Positions 35,258-46,660 of a DNA stretch of 64,000 nucleotides are shown one piece after another. The stretch lies in assembly GCA_963921825.1 (NCBI GenBank), contig OY997588.1, positions 126,573,203 through 126,637,202 of the forward strand, in the 5' to 3' direction. The first letter of the stretch is position 1. Each line of letters opens with the position of its first letter. This stretch comes from Erodium maritimum. Taxonomy: Eukaryota; Streptophyta; Magnoliopsida; Geraniales; Geraniaceae. Made by a program: the position numbers and the translations under genes. The notes under the pieces are model-generated. The model had not been told where the DNA came from, did not search any database, and saw only the letters and a list, made by a program, of their open reading frames with translations.

Positions 35258-37170
35258 CTAACTCGCGCGCCGGTGGTAAACCTGAGGGTTCTTCCGGAAC
35301 ACATCCAGAAACTCACACACCACTCTTGGTAGGTTTCTACTACTCTGCACAACCTCAGTCTCGACTCCCGTAGTCAAGGCGGACAGAAGGACTCCACTCT
35401 TGCTATCTAAAACACAAGTACTGACTCGCTCGCCTGACCTCACCGTCACCTGACGTCGATAGCAATCGATCGTCGCCTGATACCTTGCAAGCCAGTCCAT
35501 CCCTAGGATCACGTCGAAGGCTGTCATTTCTAGAATGAGTAGGTCACCGACAAAGGGGCAGTCTGCCACTCGAACCTCACAATCTCGGCAAACAGTATCC
35601 AACACTACCTCCCCCGTAACTGGGGTCTCAAGACACAGTGGTCTACTACGAAACTCCACCCTCAAACCCAACGAACGAGCAAAAGAAGTAGAGATAAACG
35701 AATGGGATGCATCAGTGTCGAACAGAAAAGACGCCCACGAATTAAAAAGTAAACACGTACCCTGTGTGGCCCCATGGCCGGCGTACTGTATCTTAGCTCT
35801 AGCATCCGTGAGTGCATACACTCGGCCCTGCCGTGCCGGTGGTCCTCCTCTCGGTGGTGGTGGTAGTGCCACCTGCTCCTGAGGCCTAGCCTACTGTCTC
35901 GGGGCTACCGCTCCCGCTGCCTGACGCGGAGCTCTCTGCTGTTGTGCCTGTCGTGGTCGGCCGGGAGGTGCCCGACGAGGATGTGCCTGCTAGGGCCTCG
36001 GTGTAGGTGTAACACCAACCCGATCAGGACAAGTAGATGAAATGTTCCCCTGTCGACCGCACTGGTAACAAGTCCGCTCATCAACACGCTGCCTCTCACC
36101 AAACCCCTGTGGGCGATCCACCTGTCGCTCTGCTAGTCCTTTGCTCCTCGGGCAGTCTCTGGCTAAGTGCCCATGCTGTCTACACACTGGGCAGAACTGC
36201 GACAGCGGGGCAGGTCCAACTGACGTCACCGCTGCTCCTCTGCGCATGCCACTCTGCTGGAACTGTGGCTGGAAAGACCCAGAAACCCTCTGTCGCCTCG
36301 CGTCACGTCCCTCAGACGGTCTGAGGAATCCACTCGGCCTCGGCTTGACATCCCGCGCCCTGGCGGTCTCTCTAAAATGCCTCTCCACTGCTAAGGCATG
36401 GTCCACCAAATCTGATCTACAATCGAAGGGATGAGCCCACGCTCGAACCGTCTACAACGACTCTCCTCAGTCTGCACCATCTCGGGTGCAAAGCGGGACA
36501 AGGATAAGAACCTCGCCGCATACTCAGAAACTGTCATTCCTCTCTGTCGCAGCTCCATAAACTGCTGGTGTCTATCGTCTCGAACCAATCGAGAGAAGTA
36601 CTACTCCTGGAACAGTCGACTAAAAAGCTGAAAATCCTCACCAACTCTGGTCTGCACAGACTCCCACTAGTAATAAGCCTCACCCTCAAGCTGGAAGGTG
36701 GAGAAAGAGACTCTCAGACGTCCCTCAGAAACTCCAAACGTGTCAAGGTTGCGAGTAATCCGCTCCAACCATATAGCTGCTGCCTCGGAGTCAGCACTCC
36801 CAGAAAAAGTTGGTGTACCCAACCTACGAAAATCCCAGAGAGCCTGGGACGTGTAGCTATCCATCTGACCTGGCCTCTCGACGACGACTGTCTCGGTGGC
36901 AGGCACGGACGTTGGTGCTGCGGTCTCCTGCTGAGCGTTGAGCGTTGCTACCACTGCGCGAACCACCTCATCAATAGGGATCATCTGAGTCGGCTCTGCG
37001 ACTGGGGTAGCTCTCGCTGGTGACCCTGACGGTCCATCCTCAAAGCTCTGGTGCTCTGTGGGAGCAACACCCTGGGCACCTGCTGCCCCTGCCAGTCCAA
37101 CGGCCGGTGACTGGCTCTGCCCTACAGCTGGGCGGCTCCTGGTACCTCTCGGAACATAAACACGAGACAT
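35258..37170 (-). pseudogene. gag and protease region of element C
   Basis: Gag begins at 37170 (MSRVYVPRGTRSRPAVG) and includes the retrotransposon gag core (ELRQRGMTVSEYAARFLSLS) and two CCHC-type knuckles (CPVCRQHGHLARDC and CYQCGRQGNISSTC, about 36010-36230). A retropepsin-like domain follows (35258-35872; FISTSFARSLGLRVEF, VILGMDWLARYQATIDC). The region is a fossil with a few breaks. Confidence 0.9.
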
Positions 37171-38431
37171 CTCGTAGGATCGCTGCAGTTATACGTACAG
37201 TTCGTAACTTAGTTTAACACAATCGAATCGATTTAAGTGAAAGGGACGTTCTCATGCGTCTCGAAGGATCCTAACTGGATCGAAGATATGTCGTATATAT
37301 AGTACTTATATAGACAAAGAAGCCCGCACCTTGTGCGTCTCACACAACAATCAAGTAATGCAACCAACTACCACAGGAGGCACATATCACACAATCATAT
37401 CACAACATACCAGACCGGTAAACGTCTCGATCGGGTATTTTCCCATCACATGGGTTCAAAACACGAAGTAACAAGTTTGAAAAGGTGAAGTCTTAAACTC
37501 TTTCTCGTAAGTTTTCATTCTTTTCTCAAGCCCTTTATCCTTAATCAAAACATTCATGTCGATCTCACGTCGTTACAACCCGATTCAGGCGTCCCCGAAT
37601 TTCGTTGCAACCACTTGACATCCAACCATCACGTTTGACTACAGTGGCGCCCCTGAGTCAACCCGTGATAGTGCAAACATTTCAGTTCTACGGAAAATTT
37701 GACTTAAGCGGGTCAGTTACCAATTAAATTTTCACAAGGTATTCAATACAAAGAGTCCTCATGCTTCGTAAAATACACAACACAATCAGCACATAGAGTT
37801 CTCATGCTCCGCAATTACACAACACAAATAAAGAGAATGCAAGAATACTCGAATTCTACTTTTCTCTCAAATGTTATCCCAATGGATCATCATTTCAACT
37901 TTAATTCTTTAAGTAACGATCATCATCTTAACCAAGTCATCAATCCAACAATTCAACACCTTAACATTTTAACCTTTCAATAAGTCAAGAAGTCACTACT
38001 CCAATAAGTCACCCTTCGATAAGCCAACACTTCAATAAGTCAACACTTCAACCCCATCAATCATGGAACGACCAACCACGACGGTAACACACTTAACAAT
38101 ATAATTTACTCACAACCACTTTATAACGGTTCGATCATTGCTCGTTAACCCAATACCGATCTCAACCGTTCGGCTTCACCGATCACTGTATCTTACAGTC
38201 CATAGGGTAAGGATACTAATCAAGCAAAGTCGCCATCATAACAAATAGATTCAAACTTAAGAAAAATTGAACAATCAAGACTAGTGTTGTTCCTACTCTA
38301 CGCATCAAGTAATTTCAATTTGCGTCATTGAGTACAACGACTTAGACCTTCTAACTCTACCCACCTAATTGACGTTGGTCCGAGGTTTTGAAAACAAGTT
38401 CAAAATTTTAAACCTGTTTCAAATGAAACTA
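37171..38431 (-). other. Untranslated leader of element C
   Basis: About 1.26 kb between the primer site and gag has no coding potential. It contains two paired stem-loops at 37572-37611 and 37628-37669 that recur in the leaders of A and B. Small CAATAAGTCAACACTTC repeats lie around 38010-38060. Confidence 0.75.
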
Positions 38432-38447
38432 GGCTCTGATACAAAAT

Positions 38448-39210
38448 TGTCACGCCCCAAAACAGGTTTTGACCGAACTCGAGACGTGTCCTGATTTAAT
38501 AATGGAAAATAACAAACAACCGATAAATCTTTTAACAACCCAAAACTAGTTCTTCAACTTCAAGCCAAAAATCCACAAAAACCCAAATTGGAGAGTAGAT
38601 GAAATTGAGAGTTAAGAGCATCCATACCTCTAGGATGGTGAGATGAAAAAGATGGAAGGAAAATGGAGGCAAAAGGACTAAGAACAAGCTTCAAAATGCA
38701 AGCTTTCTTCTCTTTCTTCTTCCTCAAGAAATGAGCTCTTCTCCTCTCCTTTCCTTGTGATTTTCGGCTGCAACAATAGGGAATGAGCTGAGTTGTGTGC
38801 TCATGTTGCTTTAAATGACCTATTTTGTCCAATTACCAAAAAGCCCTTAAGGTCCTATCCCTTTAAAGGTAAGTTGGGAGGGTATAAGAGTCAATTGAAG
38901 CTCCTTTTTCATCCTCCAAGACAAACATGACAAGTGTCATGTGGGGTCACTTCCACTTAATTAATTTCCAGCTTTCCAAGATTTTATCGGAAAAATAACC
39001 GATATAAAGTCCAAGTTTGACCGAAATTTGACCTGACCAATATTACAGTCAAACTGAAGGAAACGGCCCAACTAAACTAACCGTGATGACGGCTAAGCTT
39101 TTTGGGCCCCGGAAAGGTCCCGAATGGCTTCCTGAGCCATCGGTTTACTTTTCCGGTCGAAAGTCAACCTTGTCTAGAATTCACCGGATCGACCGGGAGC
39201 GGTTCTTACA
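38448..39210 (-). repeat. 5' LTR of gypsy element C
   Basis: It is 763 bp long, with ends TGTCACGCCCC and GTTCTTACA, followed by the GGTTA duplication at 39211-39215. It matches the 3' LTR at about 95-96% by hand count. Confidence 0.92.
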
Positions 39211-40816
39211 GGTTAACTGGTGAATCACATCCTGTATGCATACTAAGACTCGTACGGTTATTATTATAATCGAAAAACGGTTATTCTAGTGAATCACATC
39301 CTATATGCAAACTAGAACCTTTCCGATTATTATTATCTTATAGGCACACTATTAGCGTTATTTAAATTACCAGATGAGTTTAGTACTTTTCCCTACCTCA
39401 AGAAGAACAAACAACTATGTCTCCTAGCTGCTGACGTCCGGGCCTACCTCCGGTCTTCTCGGGCGAAGTCAAAGTCTGGGTTTAACAGGTAAAGTTCAGT
39501 ATCAGTCCCGGTCCAGTTATAACAGTCCTCTAATTTAACAAGTTCATCCTTTAATTTAAATATTATGTTCTTGAATTAACTGATTTAAGTCCAATTATTT
39601 AATTAAATAATTTATTTAAAACTGTCCTGACCCGGTCCGACCCGAGTTCGACCCGAACCCGGCCTGAATCCGGAAACTGGATCCGAAACCGACCCAGATC
39701 CGAGTCCAGACCCGACCGGACCCAGGACCGACCCGAACCCGGCTCCAGACCCAAACCAGACCCGAGTCCAGACCCGGTCCAGAACTCGGACTTTGGATCT
39801 TGGCCTGGCCCAAGACCTGCTCTGATCCAGGGCTGTGTCCTGGCCCAAGGGTCGTCCCGGCCCAGCCCGTCCTGGCTTTGTGTCTCAGCTGGAGACAACT
39901 CTGGCGATCTAGGGTTGTGCTTCGGCCACGTCCTGACGGCGGCGACGACGCCAGGGAAGCCCGTGGCGCGCCGGTGATGCACGGGAAGGACCGCGGAGCT
40001 CGAGCTGTAGCTGGGCGAGGGCGGTGGCCGCAGGCGCGGCGCCAGAACTCTCCTTTGTCTCAGATCTGGCGACGGCGGAGGTTCTCCGGCGTCGTTCCGA
40101 CCAAACCCGTTCGAACCGAGCTCGGGAAGAAGCGAATCCATGTGAGACGAGGTCGGGGAGAAAGAAAATGGGACGAGGGAGCACAAACCGTGCGATTTCC
40201 CCGTCGCCAGCATGGGTCGAGCTCGGGAACTCGACCCAGAGGTGTTTTCCGGCGAGTTCGTCTCGAATCCGTGCGCGGTGGCTCGGTTTGAGAACTGGGG
40301 TGAAGGTGATGTTGAAAACGAGGCTCGGTGCGAGAGAGAAGGAGAGGAAGAGTGAGAGAGAGACGAGGGAGGTCGAGAGGAGAGAAGGAGTGAGGCGGCC
40401 GTTCTTGGGAAGCGTGCTCGGATGTGAGGAAGAAGACGCGATTGTAGGGTTTTGAAGTGGCTTGGGCCTGACGCGGTGCGGGCTCGTGCGCGCGTAGGGT
40501 GTGGGCTCGGCCTGTGCCAGCGAACTGGGCCTGGTCTTCTGACCAACCCAGTTTGGCCCAAAAAGCTTCCTTTTCCCCTTTTTTTTTATTTTCAAAGTCT
40601 TTTGTAGTCGTTCCAATTTTCAACCCGATTTCCAACCACGACGTTTCAAGTCGATAAAATTAACATTTTAATTTTTTTAATTGAGACGGTCTTTATACCT
40701 CCCCACATATTTCCCCTTTAAATTTGAGTTCTCCTCTTTATGTTCCTATCTTCTTCTACTCGATATTTCTCTCAAACAGATTCAAAGAAAGATTCCTACC
40801 AATCATACACTGATCA

Positions 40817-42062
40817 CAACAAACCACTTAATTAAACAGAACACGGGAGCCAATTCAATTGTATTTTAAGAGAGGAGAGAGAAGCTCTCGCTTCTCTCTA
40901 ACCCTCAAACCCTAGCCGCGCGCGTCAACCTTCTTGCCCTACCGCCTCTAGCGGTGGCCATGACTCCGGCCATGGACATCGTCGGGGTACTCCCCTTTCC
41001 CCCTCTTTCCTTCGTCGTGTTCCCTTTCCACTTCTTCCCACTTTCCCCCCTTTTTGGTTCCTTCCGTTTTTCTCTTCGACGCCGGCGACTCTGCGGCTCC
41101 GGATCTGCTAGTGCGAGGTGCTTCTCCACCGATCCAGGTGGGGATCGTTGCAGTCCCGGAAACGTCGACTCGGATCTACCCATAGGCGAAGAGCTCTTTG
41201 CTTCGTGTGGTCTTCGACCCAAGATCCACTGTTTTCTTCCTCTGTTCTCGATTGGTGGGGTTTCGGACCTCGTCGGAGCGACTGGACTACCGGCGAGGGG
41301 TTAGGCCTGTTGGCTTTGGTTCTGAAGCTTCTTTGCAATGGAGGAGCTCACCACGCCTTGAGTTTTTTGGCTCGGATCTGAGGGCGCGGGTGTTGGTTGT
41401 TGATCCTGTTTTCGGGGCCTTCCTCTAGGTTTGCTCTCACTCCCTTAAACTCCTTTGTCTCTCTGGTTCATTGAGGTCGGATTGACCGCTTCTCTCGGTG
41501 TTGGCCGACGGTTTCCACATCTGATCTTGGGGGTTTATGAGAGTATGGGCATTTGGGGTTAAACACATCACTCATTATCTATCTGGATGCTTGTCCTTCT
41601 CCTTGGATCACCTCTTTGTGCTGGCAGGAGGTGAGATACCTTTAGGGTATTGGAGGACCGATTCGAGTGGTTGCCTCTCTGTTTTTGCGTCGACCTTGAT
41701 CAAGGAGTTTGAAGTTTAGATGGCTTGGAGTCTTCTGGGTTGCTGTTGTTTTTCTTATCTTTGTGCTTGTTCTGTTTTTTTTCTTCTGGTTTTAGCCCTT
41801 GTAGGCTTAAGTTGGCTTAATGGTTGTTAGATTATGTTAGGTAAGAGACCTTGCCCTTGTGTGGGTTCTTTGTTAGGTACTGGTGTTCTTCAGGTTAATT
41901 AAAACTGGGTTTCAAGACCTGTGGTGCACTCTGTGTAAGGGTAGTTTGTTCAGGTTTGAGGTACTGTTACGACAGTCTCTATGTTGTAAGGAAGGTTATC
42001 CCTTAGTCTCGTTTTCTTTTCGAAAAATCGTACTCATAATAAAACATTTGCTGATAAAAAAA
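40817..42062 (+). mobile_element. Short LINE-type insertion (1.25 kb), no intact ORF
   Basis: The insertion is bounded by a 16-bp direct repeat with one mismatch: AATCATACACTGATCA at 40801-40816 and AATCATACACCGATCA at 42063-42078. It ends in ATAATAAAACATTTGCTGAT plus a run of A, as plant LINEs do. Near the 5' side it has GAGAGAAGCTCTC and AACCCTAGCC, then a CT-rich region and GT-rich 3' sequence. The overlapping reading frames (longest 116 codons) contain no L1 domain. No endonuclease or reverse transcriptase is present, so it must have moved in trans. The 62177-63523 insertion has the same architecture. Confidence 0.7.
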
Positions 42063-42299
42063 AATCATACACCGATCAACTCGAAGAAATCGTGAACCAT
42101 CAAAGCCAACTTTAATTAGATATCCACATGTTGAGTGGCTTCATTGGCATGGAACAACCGACACCTCTTACCCAACCTAATCCATCCCAACCACCAAGGC
42201 GACGTAATCAGGTGCTGGATCAAAGTAAGGAACAACCAGCAACAAATTACCGAGACTGAAATAGAGCGTTTAAGATGAACAACGTCTATTGTAGTGTGT

Positions 42300-42510
42300 C
42301 TACGTCAGTTTAATTAAAAGTCTTTGAATTAAGTACTAATGTATCATCTTAATCGTGTACATAATATCGTTATGTTTGAATAAAATTTCAATTTTGATTT
42401 AATTTAACTTTTAAATTAAATTTAGGATAGGATTTCTACTTAAGACAAGCTGTAGAGCCGGACCACTATAAGTCTGGCTTAAACATGAGAGATAAACTGA
42501 TTTGTATGCT
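42300..42510 (+). repeat. Left arm of an inverted repeat split by later insertions
   Basis: Read against the reverse complement of 46440-46660, this arm shares CTACGTC(A/G)GTTTAATT, AATCGT, ATCGTT, GAGCC and GAGAGA in the same order. The similarity is interrupted and AT-rich. I infer a fold-back DNA element, about 0.5 kb before the LINE at 42546 landed in it. Confidence 0.4.
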
Positions 42511-43449
42511 TGAATCCAAATTTGAGTCAATTTCCTTACACATTGACATCATGTCTCGTTTCATCCTCTCTCTCTAGACCTAAAACTAAAGCTTCCCCTC
42601 CTCTTCTTTTAGTCCTCGTCGGCGATGTCTGTGGCATCGGCCACAGATGTCACCAGTGGTTTCCTACCGATTCTCTTCCTTGTTTTTTGGCTCCTCATTT
42701 CTAGCTTGCTGCGTTTTCTCCTCCCTCCCGTTCTCGGCCTCTTTTTCAAATATGGAACTTCTTTTTCAGATTTGGATCACGTGCTATGGTCGTTGCTTTG
42801 TGTTGTCCTCACCTCAAAATCAGGTACCATATCCTCTTTCCCCCTTATGCTCTATTTTTCTCGGAGTATGTCACGCCCCGATTTCAGCGAACCGAACTCG
42901 GGACGCGAACTTTTAAAAACATGAACACTTGAAACCTGTTTTCAATAAAAGCTTTGACATTTCCATTTACTTCTCAAAATAATAGCATTTACAATACAAA
43001 AACGTCCCAACAAGTGGACAAGGTACAACATCCGTCACTAGACTCAACAAAAGTAAAGACCAGACTCCGCTCCAAGCTCCATGAACTTCAAGAGCTAACC
43101 TAGTCCGTCCGGTGATCAGTACCTGTAGGAAAAGCAGCTAGGGGTGAGCGTTCGCTCACCTCCACGGATAACAGACTGACTATGGCATAATTAGCAGAAA
43201 AAGCCAGTAACACTAAAACCAAACCCAACACCGGGACTACAGTCCCCAACTCAAGTACTCAACTGACCCACAACCCGTCACCTTCCTCAACAGACTCGAC
43301 ACTCGATAAAAAATAGTGTAGACCCAATACAACTATCGACGACCTCCTCAAGGACTCGAACGAAACGACACAACACCAAACAAGATCACAAAGGATCGCA
43401 CACCAGCTGCTCAGTAACCAATCTCAATCAGGTCAGGGTTCGACCTATC

Positions 43450-43737
43450 GCAATTCCTCGACACGAAGTCGGATCAGGCTGTCGACCTTTCAAACTCGCA
43501 ATTCCTCGACACTAAGTCGGATCAGGCTGTCGACCTTTAAAACTCGCAATTCCTCGACACTAAGTCGGATCAGGCTGTCGACCTTTAAAACTCGCAATTC
43601 ATCGACACTAAGTCGGATCAGGCTGTCGACCTTTAGAACTCGCAATTCATCGACACTAAGTCGGATCAGGCTGTCGACCTTTAGAACTCGCAATTCATCG
43701 ACACTAAGTCGGATCAGGTTGTCGACCTTTAGAACTC
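43450..43737. repeat. 48-bp tandem repeat, six copies, in solo LTR 1
   Basis: Six near-identical 48-bp units start GCAATTC(A/C)TCGACAC and contain AAGTCGGATCAGGCTGTCGA. The unit is a multiple of three, so the minus strand reads a 16-residue repeat (RVLKVDSLIRLSV(D/E)EL) without stops over 67 codons. I regard this as incidental. Confidence 0.95.
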
Positions 43738-43872
43738 ACCACCCCAGGTAACCACAATCACAATCACAGGCAAGTTCAATCACACAGGCACTCAAGGCCA
43801 CTCAAGACACCTCAACAGTCAAGACTCGGGTTCAACAACCCCACGGGCACTCGCTGCCACTCAAGACACCAA

Positions 43873-43990
43873 ATTAAATACACGGCTCTCATGGCCACCC
43901 CGACTCAACAATTAAATACGGGCTCTCAAGGCCACCCAAACTCAACAATTAAATACGGGCTCTCAAGGCCACCCAAACTCAACAATTAAA
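43873..43990. repeat. 37-bp tandem repeat, about three copies, in solo LTR 1
   Basis: The unit combines ATTAAATACGGGCTCTCAAG and GCCACCCAAACTCAACA. The last two copies are identical or nearly so. It follows the 48-bp array after about 135 bases. Confidence 0.9.
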
Positions 43991-46439
43991 TAAAGCGCAC
44001 GACAACCTCCGGCATACTCGATGCCTCCAACAGTCCTAAAATCGCTAGTTTCACAAACAACCTCCGGGCATGGTCATATGCCTCCAGTAATTCAATTATC
44101 GCTAAGTTCTCTGTTCCTACGACACTACTAAGTGTCACATGCCTTTCTCTTAAACGCTACAATCCCGTATCATGCTTTTCTAATAATTAAATAAATCTAC
44201 TCAACCCACGACACCCCGGTGTCACATGCAATTCTACCATTAACTTTCCCTAATCAGGGCCGAGATCCGGCTACTTTTCCCTACCTCGTATACAATCCCA
44301 AAAGCGCTCCAACAACACCCGAAGCACACTCAGTCACTCGCCGAGCTTCCCCTTGCCTCGGTCCGTAGCACGATCTAAAAGAACACAAATTTAAAGTACT
44401 TTTAAACTAGTACGAGTAAACCGAAAATTAATAAACTTAACGCCCAAACGTAACCCCGACGATGCCGATCACTCCCAAACTTCCCAAATACTCGATATTG
44501 CCGATAAAGGACCCGTAAGGGCCAGATTCGCCCGACATGGCGAATCTGCCCGGTTTTGGTTAATTGCCTTCCGGGGCTCCAAAAGTCCCCGTTTTCGTTT
44601 CTACGGTCTTAGAATATTTCAAGGAACCCAACGCACTTGACGGAATTGAATTCCGACTTCTAAGTCAATTAATTAACGTTTAAAGTTTCCCAAAACCCGT
44701 TAATTACAACTTCTCCAATTTAATTCCAAATTTCGATTCGATTAAGGATAAAGTGGTCCGGGGGACGTTTTAAACCACCCGAACATTAAAACCCGAGCAA
44801 CCGAGCACGTGGGCCCCACCCAAGAGGCTTGGCCGAGACCCTAGGGTTTGAGGGAGGGGCTCGGCCACCAAGTGGTGGCTGCTGCCACCTCCGGCCAGCC
44901 ACCACATGGCCGGCCGGCCACCACCCACGGTGGCCGGAGCTCCTCCCGAGCCTCCGGTCACCGGAAAACGTGAAATTTCTCTCCCAAACACCTCTAAAAC
45001 GTCTCCAACACCTCTTTAATCTCTACACAACCCTAAACCAAATTTTATAACCAAACCCTAGCTCTTGAAAATAATCGAAACGAGAATCGGTTCGGGTATT
45101 ACCGTAGAGGAGAACGAGGGGAACGGGATTGCTCTTTGCTTTGACTCGATCCAAGGGCTCGATCACAAACCCTAGCTCAACCTCCCTTCTTCTCTCTTCT
45201 TCTCCTTCTCCTTCTCTCTCTAAAACCTCTCTTCTAATTTCTAATTTAATTAAACTAACAACAAAACTAACTTTCTCCCCCTTTAACCAATATGGTCGGC
45301 CAACACTTCCCAACCACACCTTTTCCCTCCAAAAATACACCACCATATAATTGACAAGTGTCAAGGTGGGTCCCAACCTTTTGGAAAATATCTAGTTGAT
45401 ATTTTCCAATCAGATTCGCGAAAAACGGACGTTTCGGGCCCCGAACGGGCACTTTTCCCAAAAATATTTTAAACTGGACGGGCTTCAAGGAAACGGCCCA
45501 ACTAAGACCGCTACGACGACGGCTAAGCTTTTCGGGTCCAAAACGGTCCTCGAATGGACCAAAACGTCGCTCGGGTGACTTTTCCAGCGAAAAATCAATC
45601 TTTCCCAAAATGACCAGGAAGTTGCCCTGAGTCCCCCGTAACTCATTTTAGTCGATAACGGGGTCAACTTAAGTCCGGCATGACCCTCGGGGTCAATTTA
45701 AGTTAAGTTAAGTGTCTGTCTTAAAATTTTTAAATTTTCCTGTTTTTCGCAGGTTTGACTGACGTTGACCAGAAGTGGTTATTACAGAGTATATTGGGTT
45801 TCTCTAACAGTATTTCTGGTGTTTCCCTGCGGTGATTTTGACCCTTGCTCATGCAGAAGTTGGGGTATGTTTTTGATTTTTTTGTATGGGTTGAGTCTTT
45901 TGGGTTCCTCACCCTTTTTGGGTTCGTCGGCTCCTGAGGTGCTCGCCTTCGATGATCGGACGTGCTTTCTAGCCTTGCGATCTTCTTTGTCCCTCCTTGT
46001 TTGCGGAGATGGATTGGTGGATTTCGTTGGATTTTATGGTGATTGTGTTGTGGCGGTTCCTTGGTTCAACTACCTTGGTTCTCTGGTGGTCTCGAGCGAG
46101 GGTGGAAGGTGCGTGTGATCGTTGTATGTTCATCGGGTTCGACGTTGTTGCGTGGTCCCAAGGAGTTCTTTCTTGTTGTATGGATTTTGGTCTACTTCAC
46201 GTCATTTTGGAGAAAATCTACTAGTGTACCAGTATCGTTAATCCTAACATTAGATTCATGTATTTGGTTCTCATTTCTCCCCAAATTCATGGTTAAAATT
46301 CTTTTTGGAGAGTTGTATTCTGACTGCTATTTGTAATATCCTCAGTCCCTCATCTTTGGAATTACTGGTTTTTATAAAACCTCGATGGTAAAAAAAATGG
46401 GCCTTACACATTGTACATGCTCTTAAAGCATGTATGACG

Positions 46440-46660
46440 CAAAGCAAAACATACTAATTAGTCTCTCTTGGTTATCCAAGCAATTAATCCTAGTTGCTAC
46501 AACGTTAGGCTCAACAGTTCGACTCAGATAGACTTTATTAATTACTTGAGTTTTATTGAAAACTTAAATTTAAATTTTTAATACTTATTTGAACAAAACG
46601 ATAAGACGATTACAACTTACATCATTAATTAATTTAAGAATTAAATTAAACCGACGTAGA
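46440..46660 (-). repeat. Right arm of the inverted repeat
   Basis: This is the partner of 42300-42510 in reverse orientation. Just left of it, ACATGCT-cttaa-AGCATGT forms a short palindrome (46415-46433). Sequence 46661-46892, up to the next LTR, shows no gene. Confidence 0.4.

Larger units (their letters stand above)
31651..39210 (-). mobile_element. Ty3/gypsy element C (Tekay/Del-like), full length but broken
   Basis: This 7.56-kb element has short LTRs (31651-32407 and 38448-39210) and a perfect GGTTA duplication (31646-31650 and 39211-39215). It sits inside LTR D. The minus orientation follows from the polypurine tract at 32408-32420 and the tRNA-Met-like primer site at about 38432-38444. 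In order from the right: leader (37171-38431), gag, protease, reverse transcriptase, RNase H, integrase and a chromodomain-like tail. All domains are recognisable in long open stretches, with roughly half a dozen breaks overall. The LTRs differ at about 4-5% by hand count, suggesting one to two million years. Confidence 0.93.
30112..40697 (-). mobile_element. Probable solo gypsy LTR (D), split by element C
   Basis: The left part (30112-31650) begins TGTCACGCCCCAAATCCG and matches the LTRs of this family in order: 5' edge, ~118-bp minisatellite (30850-31200), and a conserved stretch ending near 31645. The right part resumes at 39216 with the next conserved stretch (TGAATCACATCCT, cf. 8193 and 16110). 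Joined length is about 3.0 kb, as for other LTRs here. The right end is diverged (GGTCTTTATA) but is followed by CCTCC (40698-40702), identical to the five bases left of the LTR (30107-30111). I infer a solo LTR. The GC-rich block 39600-40560 is unlike its relatives, so the right border is less certain. Confidence 0.6.
42869..45786 (-). mobile_element. Solo gypsy LTR 1 (Tekay-like, 2.9 kb)
   Basis: It begins TGTCACGCCCCG, ends GGTTATTACA and is flanked by a perfect GAGTA duplication (42864-42868 and 45787-45791). It shares landmark blocks with the LTRs of B: the minisatellite place, the GCCTCCGGTCACCGG block near 44950, and the GGCTAAGCTTTTCGGGTCC block near 45518. No internal element sequence is attached, so it arose by recombination between the two LTRs. 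Orientation is inferred from elements B and C. Reading frames inside (for example 45023-45376) are not genes. Confidence 0.9.
42546..46401 (+). mobile_element. Short LINE-type insertion carrying a solo LTR
   Basis: An exact 12-bp direct repeat CCTTACACATTG (42534-42545 and 46402-46413) brackets the element. Its right end has an A-rich tail (GATGGTAAAAAAAATGGG). The outer parts (42546-42863 and 45792-46401) are CT-rich then GT-rich, like the other short LINE-type insertions. Without the solo LTR at 42869-45786 and its duplication, the element is about 0.93 kb. No L1 protein domain is visible. Confidence 0.65.

Noticed and set aside
39599-40561. 320-codon minus-strand reading frame with Ser/Pro/Arg-rich product
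   Set aside because: It lies in a GC-rich block of LTR D, overlaps other long frames on both strands, has repetitive Gly-Ser-Val-Trp-like stretches from GACCCGG-type repeats and shows no domain.
40954-41428. Overlapping plus-strand frames in 40817-42062 as a possible host first exon
   Set aside because: The segment is bounded by a 16-bp duplication and an A tail like a LINE insertion, and a similar unit exists at 62177-63523.
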